From positions 1 through 36,287 of the forward strand of contig NZ_VOLS01000044.1 in the NCBI RefSeq assembly GCF_007954265.1: a stretch of 36,287 nt of DNA. The letters are read 5' to 3'. The first letter of the stretch is position 1, and every line of letters begins with the position of its first letter. The notes beneath the pieces are model-generated. The model ran no database searches, was not told where the DNA came from, and was given only the letters and a program-made list of their open reading frames with translations. Position numbers and translations under genes: made by a program. Below, one piece after another: positions 1-6,826 of the stretch. This stretch comes from Colwellia sp. C1TZA3. Lineage in GTDB: Bacteria > Pseudomonadota > Gammaproteobacteria > Enterobacterales > Alteromonadaceae.

Positions 1-119
1 GAAAAATAACTCAAGGTAAGGCGCTCGATTGAGCAATAGCTGGCTATTGGGAGTGAGAGCAACACAGCCTTGAGCTATTTTAACTAGTACAAGTGAGCAA
101 TAACTTAATGGGATTGGTA
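1..119 (+). repeat. Family A foldback repeat, copy 1 (cut by window start)
   Basis: Right-hand 119 bases of a 157-bp repeat seen seven more times in the window. It holds the hairpin core CAATAGCTGGCTATTG and ends in TGGTA followed by TAA. The left end lies outside the window. The next element (family B) starts straight after the shared TAA at 120-122. Confidence 0.9.
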
Positions 120-122
120 TAA

Positions 123-282
123 TACCAAGTTGATTAATTACCTGCTCATTTTTAAGGGTTAAAATGAATAACTACAGCGTTATAAAATTTATAAGTAGAA
201 TAACTACTGACTAAACTTTATGCCTTGTATTTATCCATTTTTCCTCATGAAAAAGGTGATCACTTAATTAATCAAATTGGTA
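123..282 (-). repeat. Family B short mobile repeat, copy 1
   Basis: A 160-bp element in reverse orientation relative to the copy at 5802-5961. It starts TACCAAG, ends TTGGTA, and is flanked on both sides by TAA (120-122 and 283-285), a perfect 3-bp target duplication. Its ends are imperfect inverted repeats. Inside are an inverted pair ATAAAATTTA / TAAATTTTAT and short direct repeats. No coding capacity is seen. Confidence 0.9.
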
Positions 283-283
283 T

Positions 284-620
284 AACTACAAAATTTGGTG
301 CAAAACAAAGCTTTTTTTAGTGATATCGAGTGGCACAGGCTAGGATGAGAAGTCACAATATTGCTTATCGCAAATGCGTAACTATTACTCTACACCTGCT
401 TCGGTTGATTTTTATCATTGCTATGGTGAAAAAATGATACAGTCTCATTTTCATTAAACGCGCAGAGTGTTGCTATTGAAAGATTGACTTCAAGTGGCAA
501 CAATACCAAATATATTAGCCTAACGTGGTTCAGACAATTAAATTTTTTAGCTATATTTGATTGTTAACATGCCAAGGACTAATACAATTTATAACTGTGA
601 AAAACTTATTAGGTAACGAT
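284..620. other. Intergenic stretch with no recognised gene
   Basis: AT-rich leader between the tandem repeats and the M14-type peptidase gene. I see no convincing promoter, RNA gene or small coding region apart from the ribosome binding site AGGT at 611-614. Confidence 0.5.
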
Positions 621-1538
621 ATGAATATAGCAGCAGCATACCCTATTGGTGAACTTGGCAAAAAGTGGACCGACGGCGATAAGGAAATATGGTTTCAACA
701 GCAGCAAAAAAAGCGCAGCTATTTTGAAGAGGTTGTTACTAAATTAGATGCTTTAAGCGAGTGTTACACTATCGAGCAGTACGGAAACTTGCTTTATGAT
801 GAAGAAATTTATCCGTTATATGCTTTGAAATCATCAAATTGGATAGCAGATAGACCCGCTATTTTAATCACCGGTGGTGTGCATGGTTATGAAACCAGTG
901 GCGTTCAAGGGGCAATTCGTTTTCTACAAACCGCCGCAGAGCCATTTCAAGACGCGTTTAACTTTGTGGTTTTGCCCTGTATTAGTCCGTGGGGATATGA
1001 AACTATTAATCGTTGGAACCCGTTAACGGTTGACCCTAATCGCTCATTTTATGAGAATAGCCCGGCACAAGAGTCATCAGCAGTGATGCAGTATATGAAA
1101 ACTCTGGGTATTGAGTTTATGGCCCATATTGATCTGCATGAAACCACAGATACTGATAATAGTGAATTTAGGCCAGCACTTTCTGCAAGAGATGCTATTG
1201 AACAGAAAAACTGGAATATACCCGACGGTTTTTATTTAGTTGGTGATAGCAGCAAACCCCAAGAAAGTTTTCAAAAGGCTATTATTACGTCAGTAAAAAA
1301 AGTCACTCATATTGCCCCTGCAGATAATGAAGATAAATTAATTGGTGCACCACTGTCTCAGGCTGGAGTGATTAATTATGCTGCGCGCGATTTAGGTCTA
1401 TGTATGGGCTTGACTGACGCACCATATGTCACCACCACTGAAGCTTATCCCGATAGTCCACTGGTTGATGATGAAAATTGCATTATTGCTCAGGTGGCTG
1501 TTATTAGCGGAGCATTAAATTATTTAATGGCGTTATAA
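621..1538 (+). CDS. M14-type zinc metallopeptidase (carboxypeptidase-like)
   Basis: Predicted 305-residue cytoplasmic zinc hydrolase of the M14 carboxypeptidase / succinylglutamate desuccinylase-like group. The zinc motif HxxE is seen as GGVHGYE (H88, E91), and the third zinc ligand is likely in HIDLHE (H169 or H173). DPNR (138-141) matches the substrate-binding Asn-Arg pair of M14 enzymes, and E274 in TTTEAYP is a candidate catalytic glutamate. I chose ATG 621 because AGGT sits 6 bases upstream. An in-frame TTG/ATG-type extension to 561 has no ribosome binding site and adds a non-homologous-looking leader. No signal peptide is seen. The substrate cannot be told from sequence. It is followed by efpL on the same strand, 183 bases away, with its own promoter-like repeats, so it is probably a single-gene unit. 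Confidence 0.85.
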   Translation: MNIAAAYPIGELGKKWTDGDKEIWFQQQQKKRSYFEEVVTKLDALSECYTIEQYGNLLYDEEIYPLYALKSSNWIADRPAILITGGVHGYETSGVQGAIRFLQTAAEPFQDAFNFVVLPCISPWGYETINRWNPLTVDPNRSFYENSPAQESSAVMQYMKTLGIEFMAHIDLHETTDTDNSEFRPALSARDAIEQKNWNIPDGFYLVGDSSKPQESFQKAIITSVKKVTHIAPADNEDKLIGAPLSQAGVINYAARDLGLCMGLTDAPYVTTTEAYPDSPLVDDENCIIAQVAVISGALNYLMAL

Positions 1539-1629
1539 AGCTGTTCATTCTCGTTAAGTGACTAATTTATGAGTTTAATCGCTATTATTGATACTTCCAC
1601 AGATCTATAACTAGCAATTAAGCGATACT

Positions 1630-1700
1630 TTCTTGCATAATAAACTATAAATGCTATTTTTCTTGCATAATAAGCTATACATGCTATTTTTCTTGCATAA
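1630..1700 (+). promoter_or_regulatory. Tandem 30-bp repeat carrying duplicated promoter-like units upstream of efpL
   Basis: A 30-bp unit is repeated 2.3 times in direct orientation (TCTTGCATAA at 1631, 1661 and 1691). Each full unit holds TTGCAT, 16 bases, then TGCTATTTT, which fits a sigma70 -35 with an extended -10 (1633-1638 with 1655-1660, and 1663-1668 with 1685-1690). The second unit would start transcription near 1697, 25 bases before the efpL ATG. The promoter reading is inference; the repeat is direct. Confidence 0.6.
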
Positions 1701-1721
1701 ATTTAATGAGGATGGTTTTTC

Positions 1722-2294
1722 ATGCCAAAAGCTAGTGATATAAAAAAGAATGCCGCGATAGAACATAACGGTAAAGTAATGATTGTTAGAGATATTGAGC
1801 GCTCAGTACCCCAAGGTCGTGCCGGTGGCAGTTTGTATAGAATGCGCATGTACGATGTAGTGACCGGTGGTAAATTTGATGTAACCTTTAAAGCTGACGA
1901 CATGCTTAATTTTGCTGATTTAACGCGTCGACCAGCAATTTTTTCCTATATTGATGGCGAAGAATACGTCTTTATGGATAACGAAGACTACACACAATAT
2001 AACTTAAGCCAAACGTCAATCGCAGACGAAGCTCTGTTCATTAATGAAGATACTCAAGGTTTATTAGTGATCATTGTAGATGGTGTACCGGTTGCTATTG
2101 ATTTACCAGCAAGTGTTGAATTGGTGATTACAGAAACTGATCCATCAATTAAAGGGGGCTCTGCTACGGCGCGTACTAAGCCGGCAATTTTATCAACGGG
2201 CTTAACGGTACAAGTGCCAGAGCATGTGTCAACTGGTGATAAAATTAAAGTTAATACTGAAGATCGTAAGTTTATGGGCCGCGCTGATAAATAA
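1722..2294 (+). CDS. efpL: Elongation factor P-like protein EfpL (YeiP)
   Basis: A 190-residue three-domain EF-P paralogue of the YeiP/EfpL type. EF-P proteins bind between the P and E sites of the ribosome and relieve stalling at polyproline and related motifs. The N-terminal KOW-like domain (about 1-65) carries the tip loop [11 protein letters not shown] with arginine at position 33, the residue at the tip of EfpL in place of the modified lysine of EF-P. Two OB-like domains follow (about 66-128 and 129-190), ending in the conserved [18 protein letters not shown]. The length fits the family. GAGG at 1708-1711 precedes ATG 1722. Because the tip residue is Arg rather than Lys, EpmA lysylation is not expected. 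The gene is preceded by duplicated promoter-like repeats and followed by a bidirectional terminator. Confidence 0.95.
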   Translation: MPKASDIKKNAAIEHNGKVMIVRDIERSVPQGRAGGSLYRMRMYDVVTGGKFDVTFKADDMLNFADLTRRPAIFSYIDGEEYVFMDNEDYTQYNLSQTSIADEALFINEDTQGLLVIIVDGVPVAIDLPASVELVITETDPSIKGGSATARTKPAILSTGLTVQVPEHVSTGDKIKVNTEDRKFMGRADK

Positions 2295-2413
2295 TCAGAT
2301 CAGCTGCCATAGTGAATAACTTTTAGTTTAATAAGCTTCAGTTGAAATTGGCTAGATAATAGCGTTATTCTTGTACGTCGATGTGACCACGATATAGCTT
2401 TCATTTTGAATAT

Positions 2414-2447
2414 AAAAAACTAGTTAATTTATTAACTGGTTTTTTTA
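2414..2447. terminator. Bidirectional rho-independent terminator between efpL and ggt
   Basis: Hairpin AACTAGTTAA-TTTA-TTAACTGGTT type stem (one G-T pair) flanked by an A run on the left and a T run on the right. It can end transcripts of efpL from the left and ggt from the right. Confidence 0.8.
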
Positions 2448-2500
2448 TTTGTGCGTTATATTGCGAAAATAGAGATAATACTTTTGGCTAATTATCTCAG

Positions 2501-4171
2501 TTATTGCTTGATAACAAGCGCTGTACCTCTACCACCAGATTCTGCTGCCGCATCTAATTTTTGCTCGTTGGCAATAATAAGTTGTACCGCGCCAAATCGA
2601 CGTTCGCTCAAGGTATAACCCATCTTTTTAAGTGCTAATTTTTCTTGCTCAGCAATACCAGGGTAAAGTTGAATAACATCTTTTGGCAATAATTGATGGT
2701 GAAATCTTGGGGTATTTGCCGCTTGTTCAGCGTTCATGTCAAATTCAATTACATTAAGAATAGACTGATAAACTGAGCTAATGATAGTGGTACCACCGGG
2801 AGAGCCGGTAACTAATTTAACTTTGTTGTCTTTTAACAAGATAGTGGGAGTCATAGACGACAGCATACGCTTATTAGCTTGAATTTCATTTGCTTCGCCA
2901 CCGACTGCGCCATAAATATTTGCCACACCGGCTTTAACGCTAAAGTCATCCATTTCATCATTTAAAATAAAACCAGCGCCTTCAACAATAACACCACTAC
3001 CAAAGGTATAATTAATGGTTGTGGTATTTGATACTGCATTACCCCATTTATCTATAATGGAAAAATGTGTGGTGTCTGGGCTCTCTTTTAAGCCAGGTTT
3101 AATGGTGTTAGTAACAGAGATAGCATCAGCTGAAATACCGGCGATACGTGTTTTTAAGTAACTATCAGCCAGTAATCTTTCTTGAGGGACATCAAAAAAA
3201 TCAGGATCGCCTAAGTATTCTGCGCGGTCAGCAAAAACGCGTTTGCCGATTTCTGCTAAGCGATGCATATAAGGAGCGGAATTATGTGCGAGTGGCGCAT
3301 TATTAGTTGATAGTAAATCATACATATTTAGCCACTGTAAAATAGCAATACCGCCAGAACTTGGTGGTGGAGCCGTTAGCACTCGGTGACCACGCCAATT
3401 TTTTTCTAGTGGTTTACGCCATGTAGCTTGATAATTATCTAAATCGTCGTAACCAATGATACCACCATTTTTTTTCATAAAATCAGTAATTATTTTTGCG
3501 GTTTCACCTTGATAAAAACCATTACGGCCATTATCTGCAATGCGCTCTAGTGTTTTTGCTAAATTAGCTTGTTTAAACAAAGTACCGGTTTTAGCGCTGG
3601 CAAAGTATTCAGCAAAGTTAACCTTTATACCCTCTTTTTTAAAGCTGTTAATACGCCATGCAATGTTCTTTGCCAGATTTTTATGAACAATAAAACCTTG
3701 TTTAGCTAAGGCTACCGCTGGCATGACTAATGACTTCCAAGGTAGTGAGCCATATTTTTTATGGGCTTGCCACATGCCATCTACCGTGCCAGGTACACCA
3801 GAAGATAAAACACCATATAAAGACTGATAAGGAATAACATCGCCATGCTTATCTAAATACATATCACGATGGGCTTTTAATGGTGCCACTTCACGATAAT
3901 CTAAAAAGTCTGCTTTATTGTCCTTATAAATCACCATAAAACCGCCACCACCGACATTACCCGCTTCGGGTAATGTTACCGCCAAAACAAATTGTGCAGC
4001 AATAGCCGCGTCGATGGCGTTACCTCCTTGTGAAAGTATTTTTGCCGAAACCTCGGCACTAAAACTATCAGGCATTGCCACTGCAGCTTGTTGTGTTGCT
4101 TGCAGCTCAACAGCTGAGGAAGATAACGAATAAATTAATAAGGCGATTGAGAGAGTTAGTGGTTTTATCAT
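2501..4171 (-). CDS. ggt: Gamma-glutamyltransferase / glutathione hydrolase precursor
   Basis: A 556-residue periplasmic N-terminal nucleophile hydrolase that cleaves gamma-glutamyl bonds of glutathione and related peptides. It has a signal peptide (about 1-20, IKPLTLSIALLIYSLSSSA). The autoprocessing site is DTTHFS, with T367 as the expected nucleophile of the small subunit. Substrate-binding arginine lies in YREVAP (R93), and the oxyanion motif GSPGG is at 456-460. LNDEMDDF (403-410) is the conserved small-subunit motif. Start ATG 4171 is chosen because it puts the signal peptide at the N-terminus; a longer frame to 4240 adds an unlikely leader. Likely role: salvage of extracellular or periplasmic glutathione for Cys and Glu. 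A striking six-unit 11-bp array lies 98-163 bases upstream and probably controls it. Confidence 0.95.
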   Translation of the reverse strand: MIKPLTLSIALLIYSLSSSAVELQATQQAAVAMPDSFSAEVSAKILSQGGNAIDAAIAAQFVLAVTLPEAGNVGGGGFMVIYKDNKADFLDYREVAPLKAHRDMYLDKHGDVIPYQSLYGVLSSGVPGTVDGMWQAHKKYGSLPWKSLVMPAVALAKQGFIVHKNLAKNIAWRINSFKKEGIKVNFAEYFASAKTGTLFKQANLAKTLERIADNGRNGFYQGETAKIITDFMKKNGGIIGYDDLDNYQATWRKPLEKNWRGHRVLTAPPPSSGGIAILQWLNMYDLLSTNNAPLAHNSAPYMHRLAEIGKRVFADRAEYLGDPDFFDVPQERLLADSYLKTRIAGISADAISVTNTIKPGLKESPDTTHFSIIDKWGNAVSNTTTINYTFGSGVIVEGAGFILNDEMDDFSVKAGVANIYGAVGGEANEIQANKRMLSSMTPTILLKDNKVKLVTGSPGGTTIISSVYQSILNVIEFDMNAEQAANTPRFHHQLLPKDVIQLYPGIAEQEKLALKKMGYTLSERRFGAVQLIIANEQKLDAAAESGGRGTALVIKQ

Positions 4172-4268
4172 GTAAATTAACACTGTTGCATTTATATTTA
4201 CTGATAGATTAACGTGTTGAAAATAAATGTACAGTGGCAAGTATCACTTAATCGATTATCAGCTAAAC

Positions 4269-4334
4269 GCTCAGGCTGAGTTAAGGTTAATTTAAGGTTA
4301 TTTTCAGGTTAAGTTCAGGTTAAGTTTAGGGAGA
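4269..4334 (-). promoter_or_regulatory. Six-unit 11-bp phased direct-repeat array upstream of ggt
   Basis: Six head-to-tail 11-mers without gaps: GCTCAGGCTGA, GTTAAGGTTAA, TTTAAGGTTAT, TTTCAGGTTAA, GTTCAGGTTAA, GTTTAGGGAGA. An 11-bp pitch puts every half-site on one face of the helix, as in OmpR/PhoB-family response-regulator operators. The TTAAG-like core resembles PmrA/QseB half-sites. The array ends 98 bases upstream of the ggt start. The repeat is seen directly; the regulator type is inferred. Confidence 0.65.
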
Positions 4335-4617
4335 AAAATAACCGCCTTTGTTGTTATTAACAAAAACCAAAGTGTTGTTAATGAACGAGGTAAACCGGTA
4401 TTTGAGCATTAATTATCTGCTGTTCTAAAGCAGAAATTGAGTTGAACTAAGCGACATAAGCAAGGCAAGCTAAGAAAAACCTTAGCGTTAGATAAATAGT
4501 GGCTAAAGCTTAAATATTATAGTTTAAAAAAACAGAAAAAAATAAACCGCATTGTCACCGCAGTAGCCAACAAGTATCAGCGTTGCTGTGGCTAAGTAAA
4601 ATAGCCATCCTGAGGTG
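4335..4617. other. Intergenic stretch with no recognised gene
   Basis: With the array and the ggt leader, the gene-free stretch runs from 4172 to 4617. This part lies downstream of the NUDIX gene and upstream of the array. No clear terminator, RNA or coding region is seen; on the minus strand it has weak T-rich runs near 4520-4545 that could help end the NUDIX transcript. Confidence 0.4.
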
Positions 4618-5133
4618 CTAAAGTAATTCAGCAACAATACGCTTTAATAAAAAGGTTTCTCGTTCGATAGACAAGCCCTTTTTTTCGCTGTTTTTTATTA
4701 CCATTTCATTGTGTAAAATAGCGGCATAGATGTTCATCCAAAGCGGCTGCATACCATTTTGCAATTCATGGGGCTCAAATTCTGGCGCTAACAACTCTTG
4801 ATCTATTTCGCAGGTATAACAATAAGACAGCATATGAACCACATCATAATCATCTTTATGCCAATTACGATACTCTTCATAATATCCAAATGCTTGAATG
4901 TTATTGACATTTTGTGCCCCTGTTTCTTCACGTAATTCACGAATAAGGCCAGAAATATTATCTTCCCCTTCATCAATGCCGCCTCCGGGCAAGGTATAAT
5001 CATGATAACGCTTAGTATATAGCAGTAAAATATTCTCACCGTTCAAGATAATGGCGCGAGTCGCTTTACGGGTAAAACGGTGTGCAATATTTGGATGTAA
5101 ATCTGTTACTTGGGTTGATTTTAATAAGCGCAT
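4618..5133 (-). CDS. NUDIX hydrolase
   Basis: Predicted NUDIX-fold pyrophosphohydrolase of about 171 residues. The complete NUDIX box GX5EX7REUXEEXGU is visible: it runs from GGGIDEGED to RELREETGA, with the metal-binding glutamates in REXXEE. LPGGGIDEGE follows a beta strand (AIILNGENILLLYTKR), as usual. The substrate (nucleoside diphosphate derivative, nucleotide sugar or other) cannot be told. ATG 5133 (residues MRLLKSTQV) is preferred; an in-frame TTG at 5190 would add 19 residues, and neither has a strong ribosome binding site, so the start is uncertain. It stands alone, with a divergent small gene on the other side. Confidence 0.88.
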   Translation of the reverse strand: MRLLKSTQVTDLHPNIAHRFTRKATRAIILNGENILLLYTKRYHDYTLPGGGIDEGEDNISGLIRELREETGAQNVNNIQAFGYYEEYRNWHKDDYDVVHMLSYCYTCEIDQELLAPEFEPHELQNGMQPLWMNIYAAILHNEMVIKNSEKKGLSIERETFLLKRIVAELL

Positions 5134-5290
5134 AGAAAATACTTTTGTTAAATGTTTATCATTTATGGGGATAGATAGCGCTTTAATCAACAGTGAGTTA
5201 AATACAGCTTATAAAATTTTTATGTAAGCTTGGTTGAAAGTATTAATGAAAGCTTTCTAAATCAGCTTCTTTAATACTTCAGGGTGTTTT

Positions 5291-5320
5291 TTAGGTTTAT
5301 TTAGGTTTATTTAGGTTTCG
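5291..5320. repeat. Three-copy 10-bp tandem repeat (TTAGGTTTAT)
   Basis: TTAGGTTTAT, TTAGGTTTAT, TTAGGTTTCG in direct tandem, followed by two GTTTCGTTTTG-like blocks (about 5316-5350). It lies in the divergent intergenic region between the NUDIX gene and the 49-residue gene. Function unknown; it may be replication slippage or an operator. Confidence 0.6.
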
Positions 5321-5459
5321 TTTTGATGTTATTTTGTTTCGTTTTGTCTAAGTTAAGTAGATTAATCTTTCGATATGAAATTTAATTTACGATTTACACG
5401 GAAAAATGAAAATTACTGTGTAATAATACAAGTATAGTAACGTTAATTAGGAGAGCCTC

Positions 5460-5609
5460 ATGGTTCATGAAGAAGCAGTCAATGTAATAGAGCTTAGCGT
5501 CAACGCTATGGTAATGCCAAAAACTATTGAGCAGCAGTTAACTGACGCCAATGATGAAATTGCAGATCTAAAAATGCAAATTGTTTGGTTAGAGCGCTCT
5601 TACGAATAA
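5460..5609 (+). CDS. Small 49-residue protein, possible coiled coil
   Basis: A short gene starting at ATG 5460: MVHEEAVNVIELSVNAMVMP, then KTIEQQLTDANDEIADLKMQ, then IVWLERSYE and TAA. The Shine-Dalgarno TAGGAGA ends 5 bases before the ATG, which is close to ideal, and a strong terminator begins 19 bases after the stop. The C-terminal half (about 22-47) is rich in heptad-like hydrophobic spacing (I, L, I, L, I, L) and charged residues, which suggests a short coiled coil. It faintly recalls SlyX-type small coiled-coil proteins, but I do not claim that family. No signal peptide or membrane segment is seen. Flanked by the divergent NUDIX gene and a terminator, so it is its own transcript. Confidence 0.7.
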   Translation: MVHEEAVNVIELSVNAMVMPKTIEQQLTDANDEIADLKMQIVWLERSYE

Positions 5610-5627
5610 AACAATCATTATTTTATC

Positions 5628-5664
5628 AAGGCCAGTGTGATATTTTCACACTGGCCTTTTTTAT
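5628..5664 (+). terminator. Strong rho-independent terminator after the 49-residue gene
   Basis: A perfect 13-bp stem AAGGCCAGTGTGA / TCACACTGGCCTT with a 5-base loop TATTT, then a T run. It begins 19 bases after the stop codon at 5609. Confidence 0.92.
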
Positions 5665-5801
5665 ATCCCGCAGATTCAACCTCAATGACATTAAGCTGTT
5701 TTGTGGCGTTAAGTTATAAAAAAAGCCATGGTTTAAAAGTTAAAAAATAGCGCTCAGCGCTAAGTAACTTATTGGTAATTAAGCTTATCGCGAGCCACTT
5801 A

Positions 5802-5961
5802 TACCAATTTTATTAATTAAGTGGTCTACTTTTTCATGAGGAAAAAGGGATAAATACAAGGCATAAAATTTAGTCAGTAGTTATTCACCTTATAAATTTT
5901 ATAACGCTGTAGTTATTCATTTTAACCATTAAAAATGAGCAGGTAATTAATCAACTTGGTA
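5802..5961 (+). repeat. Family B short mobile repeat, copy 2
   Basis: Full 160-bp copy, TACCAATTTTATTAA to TTGGTA. Flanks are TTA on the left (5799-5801) and TAA on the right (5962-5964), which are both TWA sites but not identical, so one flank has changed or recombined. It holds a direct repeat GTAGTTATTCA and the inverted pair ATAAAATTTA / TAAATTTTAT. Confidence 0.9.
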
Positions 5962-5987
5962 TAAATGCCATAAATGCCATAAATGTC
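5961..5987. repeat. Three-copy 9-bp tandem repeat next to family B copy 2
   Basis: ATAAATGCC, ATAAATGCC, ATAAATGTC in direct tandem, starting at the right edge of the mobile repeat. It probably arose by slippage after insertion. The gene-free stretch 5665-6147 otherwise holds only the family B copy and AT-rich leader sequence. Confidence 0.6.
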
Positions 5988-6147
5988 ACTTTACTGATAA
6001 TATAACACTGACTTACTGATCCAAATGTATAGGTACGAAAGTATAATAACTCATAGTCTCTCCTCAGTATTTTATAGTAAGTAATAGTGGGCAAATCCTG
6101 ACAAATGGCTTAGCATTTATTTGTCATAAGTAACGGCGTTAAAAGGA

Positions 6148-6822
6148 ATGAGTTTGTCTTTAAAAATTACTAAATTAAGTCATGAAGTTACAGATGGTGA
6201 TAACCATCGTTATTTGTTTACTGATTTATCATTGTCTGTTGCTCCAGGTGAATGTGTGGCATTAATGGGTGATAGTGGCAGTGGTAAAACTACTTTACTA
6301 AATTTAATTGCTGGATTAGAGCCTATTCAGCAAGGAGAAATCAGCATTGCTAATTTATCCTTATCCAACGCCTCAGATAAACAGCTAAGTCGTTTAAGAA
6401 AACAGTATATAGGTATTATTTTTCAGCAGTTTAATTTATTAAGCAGTTTGTCAGTACAAGACAATATTGAATTTAGCGCTAAGTTATCAGGTCGTTTTGA
6501 TGAAAATCATGGGCTAACTTTAGCTAAAGAACTTGGCATATCGTCACTTTTTACTAAATTTCCTGCGACACTTTCCGGTGGTGAAATGCAACGCGTTGCG
6601 ATTGCGCGGGCATTAAATGCAAAACCCCAGCTATTGCTAGCCGATGAACCAACAGGTAATCTTGACAAAACCAACAGTGAACACGTCGTCGAGCAACTGG
6701 TCAATTTAGCGAAATCTAAAAATACAGCCTTACTGATGGTAACCCATAGCCTTGATGTAGCGCGCAGTATGGATAAAATTTATCGTCTTGTTGACGGCAC
6801 ATTAACCTTGTTTGAAGGGTAA
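6148..6822 (+). CDS. ABC transporter ATP-binding protein (AttE / LolD-like)
   Basis: A 224-residue ATPase of the MacB/LolD type that would energise the FtsX-type permease encoded next. All motifs are visible: Walker A GDSGSGKTT (41-49), Q-loop IFQQFN (Q93/Q94), signature LSGGE (142-146), Walker B LLLADEP (162-168, E167) and switch H200. The first gene of a three-gene unit with the permease 4 bases downstream and the lipocalin-like lipoprotein overlapping the permease stop; this ATPase/permease/lipocalin arrangement matches the AttEFGH type. AAGGA directly abuts ATG 6148, so a TTG at 6154 with better spacing is an alternative start. Confidence 0.92.
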   Translation: MSLSLKITKLSHEVTDGDNHRYLFTDLSLSVAPGECVALMGDSGSGKTTLLNLIAGLEPIQQGEISIANLSLSNASDKQLSRLRKQYIGIIFQQFNLLSSLSVQDNIEFSAKLSGRFDENHGLTLAKELGISSLFTKFPATLSGGEMQRVAIARALNAKPQLLLADEPTGNLDKTNSEHVVEQLVNLAKSKNTALLMVTHSLDVARSMDKIYRLVDGTLTLFEG

Positions 6823-6826
6823 TGTG

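Noticed and set aside
4803-5039. Second minus-strand frame inside the NUDIX gene
   Set aside because: It overlaps the clearly supported NUDIX frame and shows no motif.
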